From Sciurus carolinensis (lineage: Eukaryota; Chordata; Mammalia; Rodentia; Sciuridae): a stretch of 64,000 bases of DNA. Both the position numbers and the translations under genes were made by a program. The stretch is taken from assembly GCF_902686445.1 (NCBI RefSeq), contig NC_062219.1, positions 39,893,056 through 39,957,055 on the forward strand, in the 5' to 3' direction. Below, piece after piece: positions 55,111-64,000 of the stretch; positions within the stretch are counted from its first letter, which is position 1; every line of letters begins with the position of its first letter. Below the pieces are notes generated by a model. It saw only the letters and a list, made by a program, of their open reading frames with translations. It had not been told where the DNA came from and made no database searches.

Positions 55111-56645
55111 CTTTGAAGACTAGAACAAGACTGAATGGAGATGAAAGAACAAAAAAAGCAGATGCAGACAATTTGAGGAGGCTCTCCAGACTAAAAGGAC
55201 GCCAGGCATTTTGCAGTGTACATTCTGCATGGACAAGCATCTGCAGAAGGCTTGACATTAATCATTGGGAAGGGATAAAGAGAATTATTGAGATACGGTT
55301 GGGGAAGAACCAACAGAGCTTCCAACTGTGAGAGATTACAGAAAGAAGGACAGAAAATGCTTGGCAATTAAAATAAGATGCCAGTTTTAAGAAAGCAATT
55401 ATTTTAGTGCAGACAGTATGTACACAGATAAAATATAGTACAAGAGAGACATAAAAAGAAAGAACTAGGATGATTCTGAAAAATTTAGACAGACCAGTGT
55501 ACATAGTCACTCTATTTTTCTAATAAAATGCATGAGTCAGAACTTTATGTAAGTGTATAATTGTACATTAACTCCCCTCTGGGGTATTTTCATATACTTG
55601 CTTACACATGTGTTTGTTCTCTCTCAATCTCTCTGTCTCTATTATGTGTATGTATGTATGTAGACATGTGTACAACCACATACAAACATAAAGGTACCTA
55701 AACCTTATTTCCTTCCTTCCCTCCCTCTGTGATTACAGAGTACATTCAGCCATCATGTCACTCAGGCTATGTCACTACTACTCCTGTGATTTTTAAGCCT
55801 GATTTTCCTACACCTTGGTTTCCCCATTTTTATTATATAAAAGTAAATTAGATCTCCCAGTTTCGTCATATACTTACAAGTTTTTTCTCACTTTCTGAGA
55901 AAGAAAATAGTAATCTATTAATCTAGACTCATTCAAAATGTGGACATTGTAAAACATAAGAATTTCACTACAGGGATTTCAGAAAATTGTCCTTGTGGAG
56001 TCAACCTATTTTGTTTGGTGATAAGAATATGAACTTGGCTTCTAGCATAGTGTTCCTCACAGGTGTTCATGAGCTTTCTCCTTGAATTTATGGATGGAGC
56101 CAATGATGAAAATTTGTGTGTTATAGATCTCCTTTCTGTTTTGACTTTGCTGTTCTATGATCTTCTTTAATATAATGTACTACATAACCCCCACAGTTGT
56201 TAAGATTCTATAGCAATGTATATTTTATGCTCTGTGACTACTCTCTGTACAGCACATTTGCACTTTTATAATCTTTTTGTTCACTTTTAATAACCTCTCT
56301 GCAGTTCTATCTGGAATTATGCCTTCAAAAAATATGCTCCTATTGTGCTTTAAGGGTTTTTCTTGGCCCATTACAAAGGAATCTCATGCTTAACTATCAT
56401 TTTGCTTGTGAATTTGGACCATTTTCAACTTGAATGGGATATTTTTCTGTAAAGCACAATAAAATGTTTGTGTATTCTTCTTGTATGGGGGAATATAGAA
56501 TATGAATCTCATGAGTCTTTTCTCTTATAAATTGCAACACCACAAAACAGTGCAGCTTTTATCTGATTTGACTCTGGGAAATTTTATTTGCATATATTTC
56601 AAAGAGTGCTATGTAGCAACTGCAATGATTACATATGGGAAAGAA
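55110..56645. other. Unannotated DNA, no gene seen
   Basis: Short CT-rich and (TATG) patches occur at 55615-55670. A segment around 55940-56480 ends with an AATAAA (56458-56463), but I see no coding exon or A tail. No repeat family recognised. Confidence 0.35.
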
Positions 56646-56654
56646 GTATATTTG

Positions 56655-57085
56655 TGTTTTAGTCAGCTTTTTTGCTGCTATGACTAACAGATCTGACCAG
56701 AACAATTTTAGGGAAGGAAAAGTTTATTTCAGGGTTCACAGTTTCAGAGGTTTTAGTTCATAGAAGCTGATTCCATTCCCTGGGGCTCAAGGTGAGACAG
56801 AACATCAAGAAGAGTGTGGCAGAGGAAGCAGCTCACATGTTGATCAGAAGCAGAGAAACAGACTCCACTCTCCAGATACAAAATACATACCCCATGGCCA
56901 CACCCCAAATTAACCACTTCCTCCAGCCATACTCTACCTGCCTCTAGTTACCACTCAGTTAATCCCATCAGGGATTACTTAACTGATTAGGTTAAGCCTC
57001 TCACAACCCAATTATTTCTCCTCCAAACTTTCCTGCATTGTCTCACACATGAGTTTTTGGGAAACACCACATATAAACCATAACA
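56655..57085 (-). mobile_element. Complete solo LTR, MaLR class, inverted
   Basis: The plus strand starts TGTTTTAGTCAGC and ends AAACCATAACA, the complement of the LTR at 32373-32795 (TGTTATGG...CTAATACA). Shared inner text includes 'actctccagataca', 'acaccccaaattaaccacttcctccagccatactctacc', 'taccactcagttaatcccatcagggattacttaactgattaggttaagcctctcacaacccaattatttctcc' and 'ccttgaa'-type ends. ATTTG (56650-56654) and ATCTG (57086-57090) flank it, a 5 bp duplication with one change. No internal ERV region remains. Confidence 0.92.
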
Positions 57086-57164
57086 ATCTGTTCTTCCTTC
57101 CTTGAAAAAATAATAAAATATCCTTCTTTTCCTTCTTCTTTATTTATATGCAAAACCCACACAT

Positions 57165-57300
57165 ACATCTGCACCCATACACATAAATATCCATATACGA
57201 ACATACATATATACATGTATATACATTTATGTTTATATTCATGTACATTTATATTTATACATTTGTATTTAGGTACATATATATACATTTTATACACATG
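57165..57300. repeat. AT/TACA-rich low-complexity stretch
   Basis: Irregular 'tatacat', 'tttatatt' and 'gtacat' motifs. The 104-codon minus frame at 57043-57357 (Tyr/Ile/Cys/Val-rich) is an artefact of it and of the LTR end. Confidence 0.8.
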
Positions 57301-57599
57301 AATGCAAAGTCTGAGCCCTCTTGCTAGAGAGAAGATTGAGGGAAGTATGTGTTTCATTCCTATTATTTAACACAAAAGATGCATAGTAAGAAAAATAAAT
57401 TTTTGTGAATAAATAATGATTAGCTGTGACCAACTACTTAATTTTATCTTTAAAAATCATTATATCATTTTAGCAACACTCAAAACTTGTCATTTTAAAC
57501 TCATTAGGATAACCCATATTGTCATTTAAATTTTAATCTTAATAACATCAGTTTAAACTCTCACTAACATCTTCATTGCAACACATTCTTAATACCAAA

Positions 57600-58250
57600 A
57601 TCAATAAACAGCTATGACATACTTATTAAGAATAAGGAACTATGTAAGAGTAGAAGAACAAAGTCCTTTCCTTAAAGCTCTTACAGTTTTGTATAAGGAA
57701 AGGGATTGTAATGAAAAACAAGTAGATTGTTCTGTCACATGGGCCAAGTGAATGAACTGGAGAAATAAGTGCTACATATATTTAGAGAAGAGAAGTTTGT
57801 AGCCATTGGTAAAGCTCAGTGGAGGAAGTTCAGTTCTTTCTACAAATAGGGAGGAAATATTGAGTGAATCTGCGAAATTTGTATGATGTGAACGTAAACC
57901 GCAGTCTTCATATGGAGAGTGTTTTAAAAACAGGCTATGGAATTGAAGTTTTATTCTCTAGGCAACGGGAAGGCATTAAGGCTTTTCAAACATGGTGGTA
58001 AAAATGCAATGCAAAGTTTTCATTGGAAAGAAAAATGGAATGCAGTAAGTGGTAAGACTCTTAGGAAATTGTTACAATAGTTACACATGAATATAAAGTG
58101 CACATTAAAAAGAAAGAATGATAGAACCTAATAAATGGATGAGGGCAATGCAGAACCAGGAACATGAATATTTTAGAAATGCCACCAAAGATTCTGAACT
58201 GAAAGAACTGAGTCTGAAAGAGGAAATCATTTGACTGAAAATTTGGTTTT
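57600..58250 (-). mobile_element. L2 fragment, inverted
   Basis: 'ttaagaataaggaactatgtaag...', 'gtcctttccttaaagctcttacag', 'gagagtgttttaaaaacaggctatggaattgaagttttattctctaggcaacgggaaggcattaaggcttttcaaac' and 'gtggtaagactcttaggaaattgttacaatag' keep inverted L2 order ('...ttggattttattctaagtgcaatgggaagccattggag...'). Confidence 0.75.
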
Positions 58251-58257
58251 AGTAATT

Positions 58258-58605
58258 TTTGATGGATTAGATTGTGTCACCCTAAAAGATATCTTAAAGT
58301 CCTTGCACTGAAGTAACTATAGATATGACCTGACTTGAATGAAATGGGGTCTTTATATATGCAATGAAGTTAAATGAGGTCATTAGGTGGATCTGAAACT
58401 AGTATATCCTTAAAAGAAGGAAACTTGGATGCAGAGATAGAAAACATGTAGCTGAAACCAAGTCATATAAGAATTGGTGGCCACCATCAGAAGTTGGGAA
58501 GAAGCAAGGAAGGATTCTTCCCTAGGAGTATCAGAGGGGGAGCTGGCCTTGCTGAAATTTTGATTTCAGACTTATAATTTCCAAAACTGCAAAGGAATCA
58601 TTTTT
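58258..58605 (+). mobile_element. MLT1-type MaLR LTR
   Basis: 'gatggattagattgtgtcaccctaaaagatatcttaaagtcc', 'gacttgaatgaaatggggtcttt', 'gaaacttggatgcagagatag', 'gaattggtggccaccatcagaagttgggaagaagcaaggaaggattcttccctaggagtatcagagggggagctggccttgctgaaattttgatttcagacttataatttccaaaactgc' is MLT1A/B text in plus orientation. The 3' end is lost at a T run near 58600. Confidence 0.9.
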
Positions 58606-58609
58606 TTTT

Positions 58610-59385
58610 TGTTTGTTTGTTTTGTCTTAATTCATCTTAATTTGAGGTACTTGGTTGTGGCATTCCTAAGATACAATAACTGTAATACTGAGCCTAAGAC
58701 CACAGCAGGCAATTAGAGACAATAATGGATATTGACCTGGCAATTAGAAACAATAATGAAGTCAGGAGGTAGTTTTAAGGCTATGTTTGAGATATGGGAT
58801 AAGCAGGAGTTTAAGTGAAATTTAAAACCATGAACAGGAGTTCCTGCAGGGAGAAAGCACACACAAACCAGATTTAAAGTTTGGTCAGTGCTGTCCCAAC
58901 AAATGCTTAACAGAGTTCTTCGATAAAAATTTTTAAAAGTCCTAATTTGCAGCACTTGCCAATTTCCACACTGTAAATTCTTCCCCTACAACTTGTGACA
59001 TGATGTTGATTAATTGGAAAAATTCATAAAAATTTAATCGTTGGCTCTTGTGAGCTTCTAAGAGTTGGTTCTGGCACATCACTGCTGGGGATTATTCATT
59101 TTTAGGGTACAAGCATAGGAAGTGGTACCATCAAGAAAGAAGGTAGACAGGAATTAGGAAAAACAGGGCAGTGAATTATAACGGATGAAAAATAAGGAAG
59201 ATTTTTAAGAGGACAGTTTAGGCTTTTAATCATTTATGCCTAAGCTACATCAGCTATTAATAAAATAACCATACTCCCTAGAAAAACTAGTCTACTCTTT
59301 GTTTCTCCCAGCATACCATACTTTTATTTTCACTTTGTTAATATAAAGAAAGCATTGTTTTTATATAGATAATATTTCTAAAATG
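58610..59385. other. Unannotated DNA, no gene seen
   Basis: Contains a 20 bp direct repeat with one change (GGCAATTAGAGACAATAATG at 58705-58724 and the A variant at 58739-58758). No gene or family recognised. Confidence 0.4.
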
Positions 59386-59389
59386 AATA

Positions 59390-59560
59390 CCATGTACTAA
59401 AGAGCTTTGCTTTGTTCATTTAGTGTGAACAAACCCAGGGAGGAGCAATTATAATTATTGTCACTTTATAGCTGAGGATATTGAGGCAGGTACAAAGAAT
59501 TTATATAGCATGCACAGGTCTATCTAGTATTTGACAGAGCTGAGACTCAAGGAAAAGTAA
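59390..59560 (+). repeat. MIR SINE
   Basis: 'gtactaaagagctttgctttgttcattt', 'aattataattattgtcactttatagctgaggatattgaggcagg' and 'ctagtatttgacagagctgagactcaagg' match MIR. Confidence 0.75.
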
Positions 59561-59564
59561 TCAA

Positions 59565-60045
59565 ATGCCAGAGAAGGAGTGGGAAGTAACTGAGTGGTTC
59601 TGGTCAGCTGGAAGTGCCTCTCTGATCTCTCTTACTATTGTACCAAGATGAAAACACTGAATTTACTGATCTTACCACTTTTCAAGAGGAGCCAGATGTT
59701 CAGATTTCAATGTGAATTCTCCATTTTATTTTTTTCAAATGTTGCCCAAACTTTGAAACACTTTGCTGACCAAAACCAATTATGAGTAAAGGCCACCAGA
59801 TTAGAGTCTATATATCTAATGGTCATGCCAATAGCCTTTCTAGAGGAGTCGGCAAAACCTGAGGAATAAGGACGGCAGAAACTTGGCAGAGATTCTCAAC
59901 ATTTAATGTGAAGCATTTCAAAATTCTAAAAGAAAACTTCAGAGCAAAATGCGACATATGTTAAATACATTATTATTCTTTTATTTTCTATATGTGGTGC
60001 TACAAACAGTTAATGACCTTATACCCATTATGCCTTGTGGGACCA
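59565..60045. other. Unannotated DNA, no gene seen
   Basis: No gene or repeat family recognised. The 63-codon frame at 59594-59785 has no motif. Confidence 0.35.
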
Positions 60046-60049
60046 AGTT

Positions 60050-60135
60050 CAGTTCTGTTCAATAAGCATTTATCAAATGTTATCTGTTCACTTGCTCTGT
60101 GCCATAAACTAGGCAGTGTCTACTAATTATTTGAC
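60050..60135 (-). mobile_element. L2 3' end fragment, inverted
   Basis: 'tgttcaataagcatttatcaaatgttatctgttcacttgctctgtgccataaactaggcag' parallels the inverted L2 terminus. Confidence 0.6.
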
Positions 60136-60269
60136 ATTCCACTAATTTTCCTCAATTCTCTCTACTATCTACTCTTGAAACACAAGTTCAGGTCTGTTAG
60201 AAGTTATCTTCTGGATGTTGGTGTCAAGTGTTTTGTCCTGGCTTATGGGAGGTTTGGGCTTTGTGAGGA

Positions 60270-60440
60270 AGAAATAGTAGAAAATACTGAGAAAAGATCA
60301 TTTAGGATCATATTATAAAGGGTCACACTAAGGGATCTAGGCAGAAGAATATTTCAGAATTTTAAGCAAAGGACAAACATGGTGAAAACTACATTTAAAG
60401 ACTGGGTCACTTTGTAGAATAGAGGGATCTATAGTTAAGC
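60270..60440 (-). mobile_element. Possible L2 fragment, inverted
   Basis: 'agggatctaggcagaagaatatttcagaattttaagcaaaggacaaacatggtg' and neighbours look like inverted L2 ORF2 ('...ggcagagggaacagcaag...'). Weak. Confidence 0.4.
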
Positions 60441-60649
60441 TTGAAAGCAAAGGCCCGTCTCTGAGGCCGTGATAATTTAGGGGAGAAAATTAAAAACCTA
60501 ACAGATCTAATAATAAATAGGCTGAAGATCTAAGAGATATTTTAAATAAAATTGACACGTATGTTGGATGTGGAAAATAAGATTAAATTCTGTTGCTGCT
60601 TGCTTGATTGATTGCACAAATTGTTCCCACTTCAGTCATTGGGACCTCT

Positions 60650-62085
60650 GTTGGTTTCTGCATTTTTTTTTTGACATCCCCCACCATTGCTTGTGAACAT
60701 GGGTTTTTAATGTTTCCTCAATTTCTGGTGTTATAAGATATTCCATGTTCATCTTATATACTTCCTACTGCAGCCCTAGATTCAGCTGTTTTCCCATGAT
60801 CCCTGTTTTTTTTTTTTTTTTTTATTGGTGAGTAGTATTAGAAATCAAGATCTGGGGGTTGGTTGTGCTCATTGCAACTCAGGTGTCAATGCTTTCGGCT
60901 CTCTCTGCTGACAGAGCCTGCAAATATATGCACCTATATGTATATTTATATATTTAAATGTGTATACATATTCATGTATGTATATATTTCTGTGTAAATC
61001 TATATAGTTCTATCTGTAACTGTACATATGTTGAGATAAATATGAGTTCATACCTATTCTCCAACTCTAATTCATTACCACATGGATCACTCTAGCTTTG
61101 TTCATCTGTTTCCTCCCACTATAACAGTGAGAAATCTGGTTCCCACCGTTGGGTATACACTTCCTTAATTGTTTGATTCTAGTATATGTGTAAAGTAGTA
61201 TCAGAATTGCTAGCCTGTGTCCTCATGGGGGAAATCTTTATCAACTAGAGCACAATGCTTATGTGCAATTTATGTTTTCACCCTACAGACTACTCATTTC
61301 CAAAGTTGTTTAGGTCATGATCCTTTCTGTTTACCCATATCTGTGAAGTTCTTTCATACATTTATAATTCAATTGGATTGTCTTGTCACAGTCTGATTTT
61401 TTTTAATGGACACTTCCATTCTCCCAACTAATTTGCTGAAATATCTTCATATGGTAAGGCTAACTCATTATTCTTTAATATTTTATGGGTTTTGGAAAAT
61501 GTATAATTTCATGTATCCACCATTACAGGATCATACAGAACAGTTAGCCATCCTAACACATTCCTTGTTCTTCACCTATTCAATCCTCCTGGCCCTGCCT
61601 CCTGATAACCATGGATAATTATACCGTTGCTATAGTTTTGCCTTTTCTAGAATGCCATATAATTGGAATCATACAGAATATAAACTTGTCTGACTGGCTT
61701 CTTTCATTTGGAGTATGCATTTGAAGTCTCTCCATTTTTCTCTGTGGTTCATTTCCTTGTATTTCCGAATACTATTTTATTGTATGAATGCAGCATAGTT
61801 TGTCCATTCACCTATTGAAGGACATATTGGCACTTTCAATTTTGGGCAGTTATGAATGAAGCATCTATAAACATTAGTGTGCAGGTTTTCATGTAGTTAT
61901 AGAAGAAAGACTGCTGAGATGTTGCAAAACTCTGTATAACATTGTTAAGAAGCTGCCAACAATCTTCCAGAGTGACTGTTTTACCTGTTTGCATTCCTAT
62001 AAGCAATGAATAAGTGTTCTTGTTTCTTTATATCCAAGATAGAATCAATATTATTCTTTTCTTTAGAAAACACAGCCATTCTAAG
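60650..62085 (-). mobile_element. Long ancient L1M (ME/MC-like), inverted
   Basis: The left part (60650-61390) resembles the complement of a long L1M 3' UTR: 'tataagatattccatgttcatcttatatacttcctactgcagccctagattcagctgttttccca', 'attggtgagtagtattagaaatcaagatctgggggttggttgtgctcattgc', 'gtgagaaatctggttcccaccg'. The right part is inverted ORF2 end: 'ctccttgataaccatgg'-type text, 'tatagttttgccttttctagaatgccatataattggaatcatacagaatat', 'ttcacctattgaaggacatattgg' and 'tgtttgcattcctataagcaatgaataagtg'. The frame at 61406-61618 is a shadow of it. Confidence 0.75.
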
Positions 62086-62089
62086 TTGT

Positions 62090-62400
62090 ATATAATTAAT
62101 TTTGAAAATAATAGCTCTGATAAATCAAAAAAGAAAACATATACATAAATCTTTCTATCCCAGTTATTCAGATATATGGTTATTTTCCAAGTTGAAAATC
62201 AGCATCAATATATTTAAATTTATAGCACTTTAAATTACATCTAACATATGACTAAACACACTTATTTAGGGGACTAGTAGTGTACACAATCCAAAAGAAG
62301 AAAATCTAAATTGTATTTGGCTTTTGAATGCATTTTAAAATTTGTTTTTCCATGGCAAATTTACTATTATATTGCCAAAACAATATGGGAAGGGGTACAA
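62090..62400. other. Unannotated AT-rich DNA
   Basis: Nothing recognised. Confidence 0.4.
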
Positions 62401-62401
62401 T

Positions 62402-62635
62402 TTTTATTTGAGGGTTTTTTATTTTTGTACCAGGGATTGAACTCAGGAGCACTCAACCACTGAGCCATATCCCCAGCCCTATTTTGTATTTTTTTTTTTT
62501 TTTAGACAGGGTTTCACTCAGTTGCTTTGCACCTCACTTTAGCTGAGGCTTTGAACTTGAACTTGCTGTCCTGTCTCAGCCTTGTGAGTCACTGGAATTA
62601 CAGGTGTGCAGCACTGCACCTGGCTTTTATTTGAG
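62402..62635 (-). repeat. Complete B1-dID SINE, inverted, with target-site duplication
   Basis: The element is 62413-62624. The plus strand shows the complement of the A tail, then the ID-like monomer ('gtaccagggattgaactcaggagcactcaaccactgagccatatccccagccc'). A T-rich linker of about 25 bp follows, then the complement of B1 ('agacagggtttcactcagttgc...tgtctcagccttgtgagtcactggaattacaggtgtgcagcactgcacctgg'). TTTTATTTGAG repeats exactly at 62402-62412 and 62625-62635. This copy shows the B1-dID layout most clearly in the window. Confidence 0.95.
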
Positions 62636-62639
62636 TTTT

Positions 62640-64000
62640 TAATAGATTATAGTTAGTTTATTTGATTTCTTCAATTTGTTACTACTTTTATCTTTAACTT
62701 TCTAATTTGGCATTGTGTAACTTCAAGTTCAGGCAAAATTAAAATAGTTATTTTTTACATATCAACAAACAGAATGATACAGGGTGGTGACTAAGGTGTG
62801 AGGCTGTAGGAACTACTTTGAATAAGACTTCCAAGATATTATAATGTGCAAAAGGTAAAAGTTGGTTACAAAGTATTTCTTATATAAAAAAAGCTGAAAC
62901 TGAACTAGATGCTAAAGAAATCAAATTCCTGTTGTGAAAATTTATTCATGAATTTTAAGAATTTTCTCTGTTTATGATGGATGTAATTTTTAACATATTC
63001 TCAGTTCCATTTGATGATAGAAGTAGTTTGACATTAATTCATTATCGTCATGACTATATTATTAAAATTTAGGATGGTAAAAATTTAAGATTTTGTTGAA
63101 TATTTTATGTATATGATATGCTTCTATGAGAATAAAATGCAAAAATTTCCTTGTCATTAAATACAAAATCCAAATAGAACAGAAAAACATTATGACAATT
63201 ATTTCATTGTATTTAGCTCTAGTCATTTGAAAAAGACAACTAAATATTGATGTTAGAAGATTCCAAGATAATCTGGTGAGATTAAAATTGATTTTAACTT
63301 ATTCTGTGTTGTTATTTATGGAGTTTTATTTCAACTCACTTCACTCACTCCACACAGCTTATTCTCTTCTCTCTCTTACTATATGACTGATCTTTCTGGG
63401 AAAGTATAATTTAAATAATGGCAGTTTGTTAATGATGTATGAATTGCCTGTTACTATTGCTCTAACCATGGAGTGTTGTTTTTCAGCATGCAGAAGTGAA
63501 ACAACTTAAAAAATAAATGCCACACATAGTGCAATAATACACACAGAGTGAGAATCAGTCATTTGTGTGGAAACTAGGTGGCCAAAAGCTGACTTCTCAT
63601 TCAAGGTGAGTTACACAATTACTGGGAGTCCAATCACAAGGCTTTTGACATTGTGGTCTGCTTCACCATGACTTTTGACTCCTTCCTATTCTCACACCAT
63701 GCACTATAAACAGTCAGCAACTACTATAACCCCTGCTTCCAATATAGAAATTCCTCAAGTGTTAAAAAACAAAATGGACCTCGATGATCAACTCTTAGTC
63801 TGCATTAGAAATTCATGAGAATTTAAAGCCACATTCTGACGTGGATAGTTTTAACAATGATCTTCTGAGTCTACAGAACTCATTACACCGTTACTCCTCA
63901 TTGAAAGTTTGTTCCTGAGTACATTCTTTCTGTAGGACTGCAGGAGCAATAATCATATGCCACTAGTTATCTGGTACTTACCATGCAGGGAAAAAATTGT
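62640..64000. other. Unannotated AT-rich DNA, no gene seen
   Basis: No gene or repeat family recognised up to the end of the window. Confidence 0.45.

Noticed and set aside
55940..56480. Segment with AATAAA that could be a gene 3' UTR
   Set aside because: No coding exon upstream, no A tail and no target duplication. One AATAAA in AT-rich DNA is not evidence.
57043..57357. 104-codon Tyr/Ile/Cys-rich frame
   Set aside because: It comes from TACA/TATA-rich low-complexity DNA and the end of a solo LTR.
1..64000. CRISPR arrays, tRNA or rRNA genes, prokaryotic operons
   Set aside because: The repeat content is clearly mammalian. Regular repeats are microsatellites only, and tRNA-like sequence occurs only as ID SINE heads.

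Overview
This window is nuclear DNA from a placental mammal, most likely a rodent of the squirrel lineage (Sciuridae: squirrels, ground squirrels, marmots). The main clue is the SINE content. ID elements occur alone (10780-10906, 19721-19815, 7178-7278). B1 monomers are also joined to an ID-like right half (34947-35165, 43366-44035, 62413-62624). From general knowledge, that B1-dID chimera is typical of squirrels, dormice and their relatives. Ancient pan-mammalian repeats (MIR, L2, MaLR/MLT LTRs, L1M) form the background. The DNA is AT-rich and CpG-poor, with no CpG island.

I find no convincing protein-coding gene, tRNA, rRNA or other RNA gene. Every open frame is short, and most lie inside LINE, LTR or simple-repeat sequence. 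The window is best read as intergenic DNA or a very large intron. Two short stretches (16236-16344 and 41942-42049) have an open frame bounded by plausible splice sites. I list them only as candidate exons.

Layout. 2.7-4.7 kb: an old 5'-truncated L1 split by a younger L1 tail. 5.5-6.4 kb: an L1M fragment split by an LTR fragment. 8.0-9.2 kb: a MIR split by an L1. 10.2-10.9 kb: an L1 tail whose 3' target-site duplication was later hit by an ID SINE. 12.2-14.6 kb: two L2 copies. 18.9-21.6 kb: ancient L1M/HAL1-like sequence with a nested ID, then L2. 25.0-28.7 kb: a long L1M with a perfect 114 bp internal repeat, an inverted L1M tail and L2. 28.8-33.5 kb: MaLR LTRs, including a complete solo LTR with 5 bp target duplications. 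35.7 kb: a 150 bp (CCCT)n/(CCTT)n array. 38.4-39.0 kb: a twin-primed L1. 41.1-44.4 kb: an MLT1 LTR, candidate exon, B1-dID split by a polyadenylated LTR-like retrocopy, and MIR. 48-51 kb: inverted L1, LTR and L2. 54-58.6 kb: old repeats, a second solo LTR in opposite orientation, L2 and MLT1. 60.6-62.6 kb: a long inverted L1M and a complete B1-dID.

The informative content is the insertion history, since several nested events can be ordered from their target-site duplications. I did not find a new functional system. The strongest unusual signals are the nested retroposons, the twin-primed L1 with a possible short 3' transduction, the perfect 114 bp repeat inside a decayed L1, and the G-rich array. 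All family assignments come from memory of consensus sequences and no database was searched.
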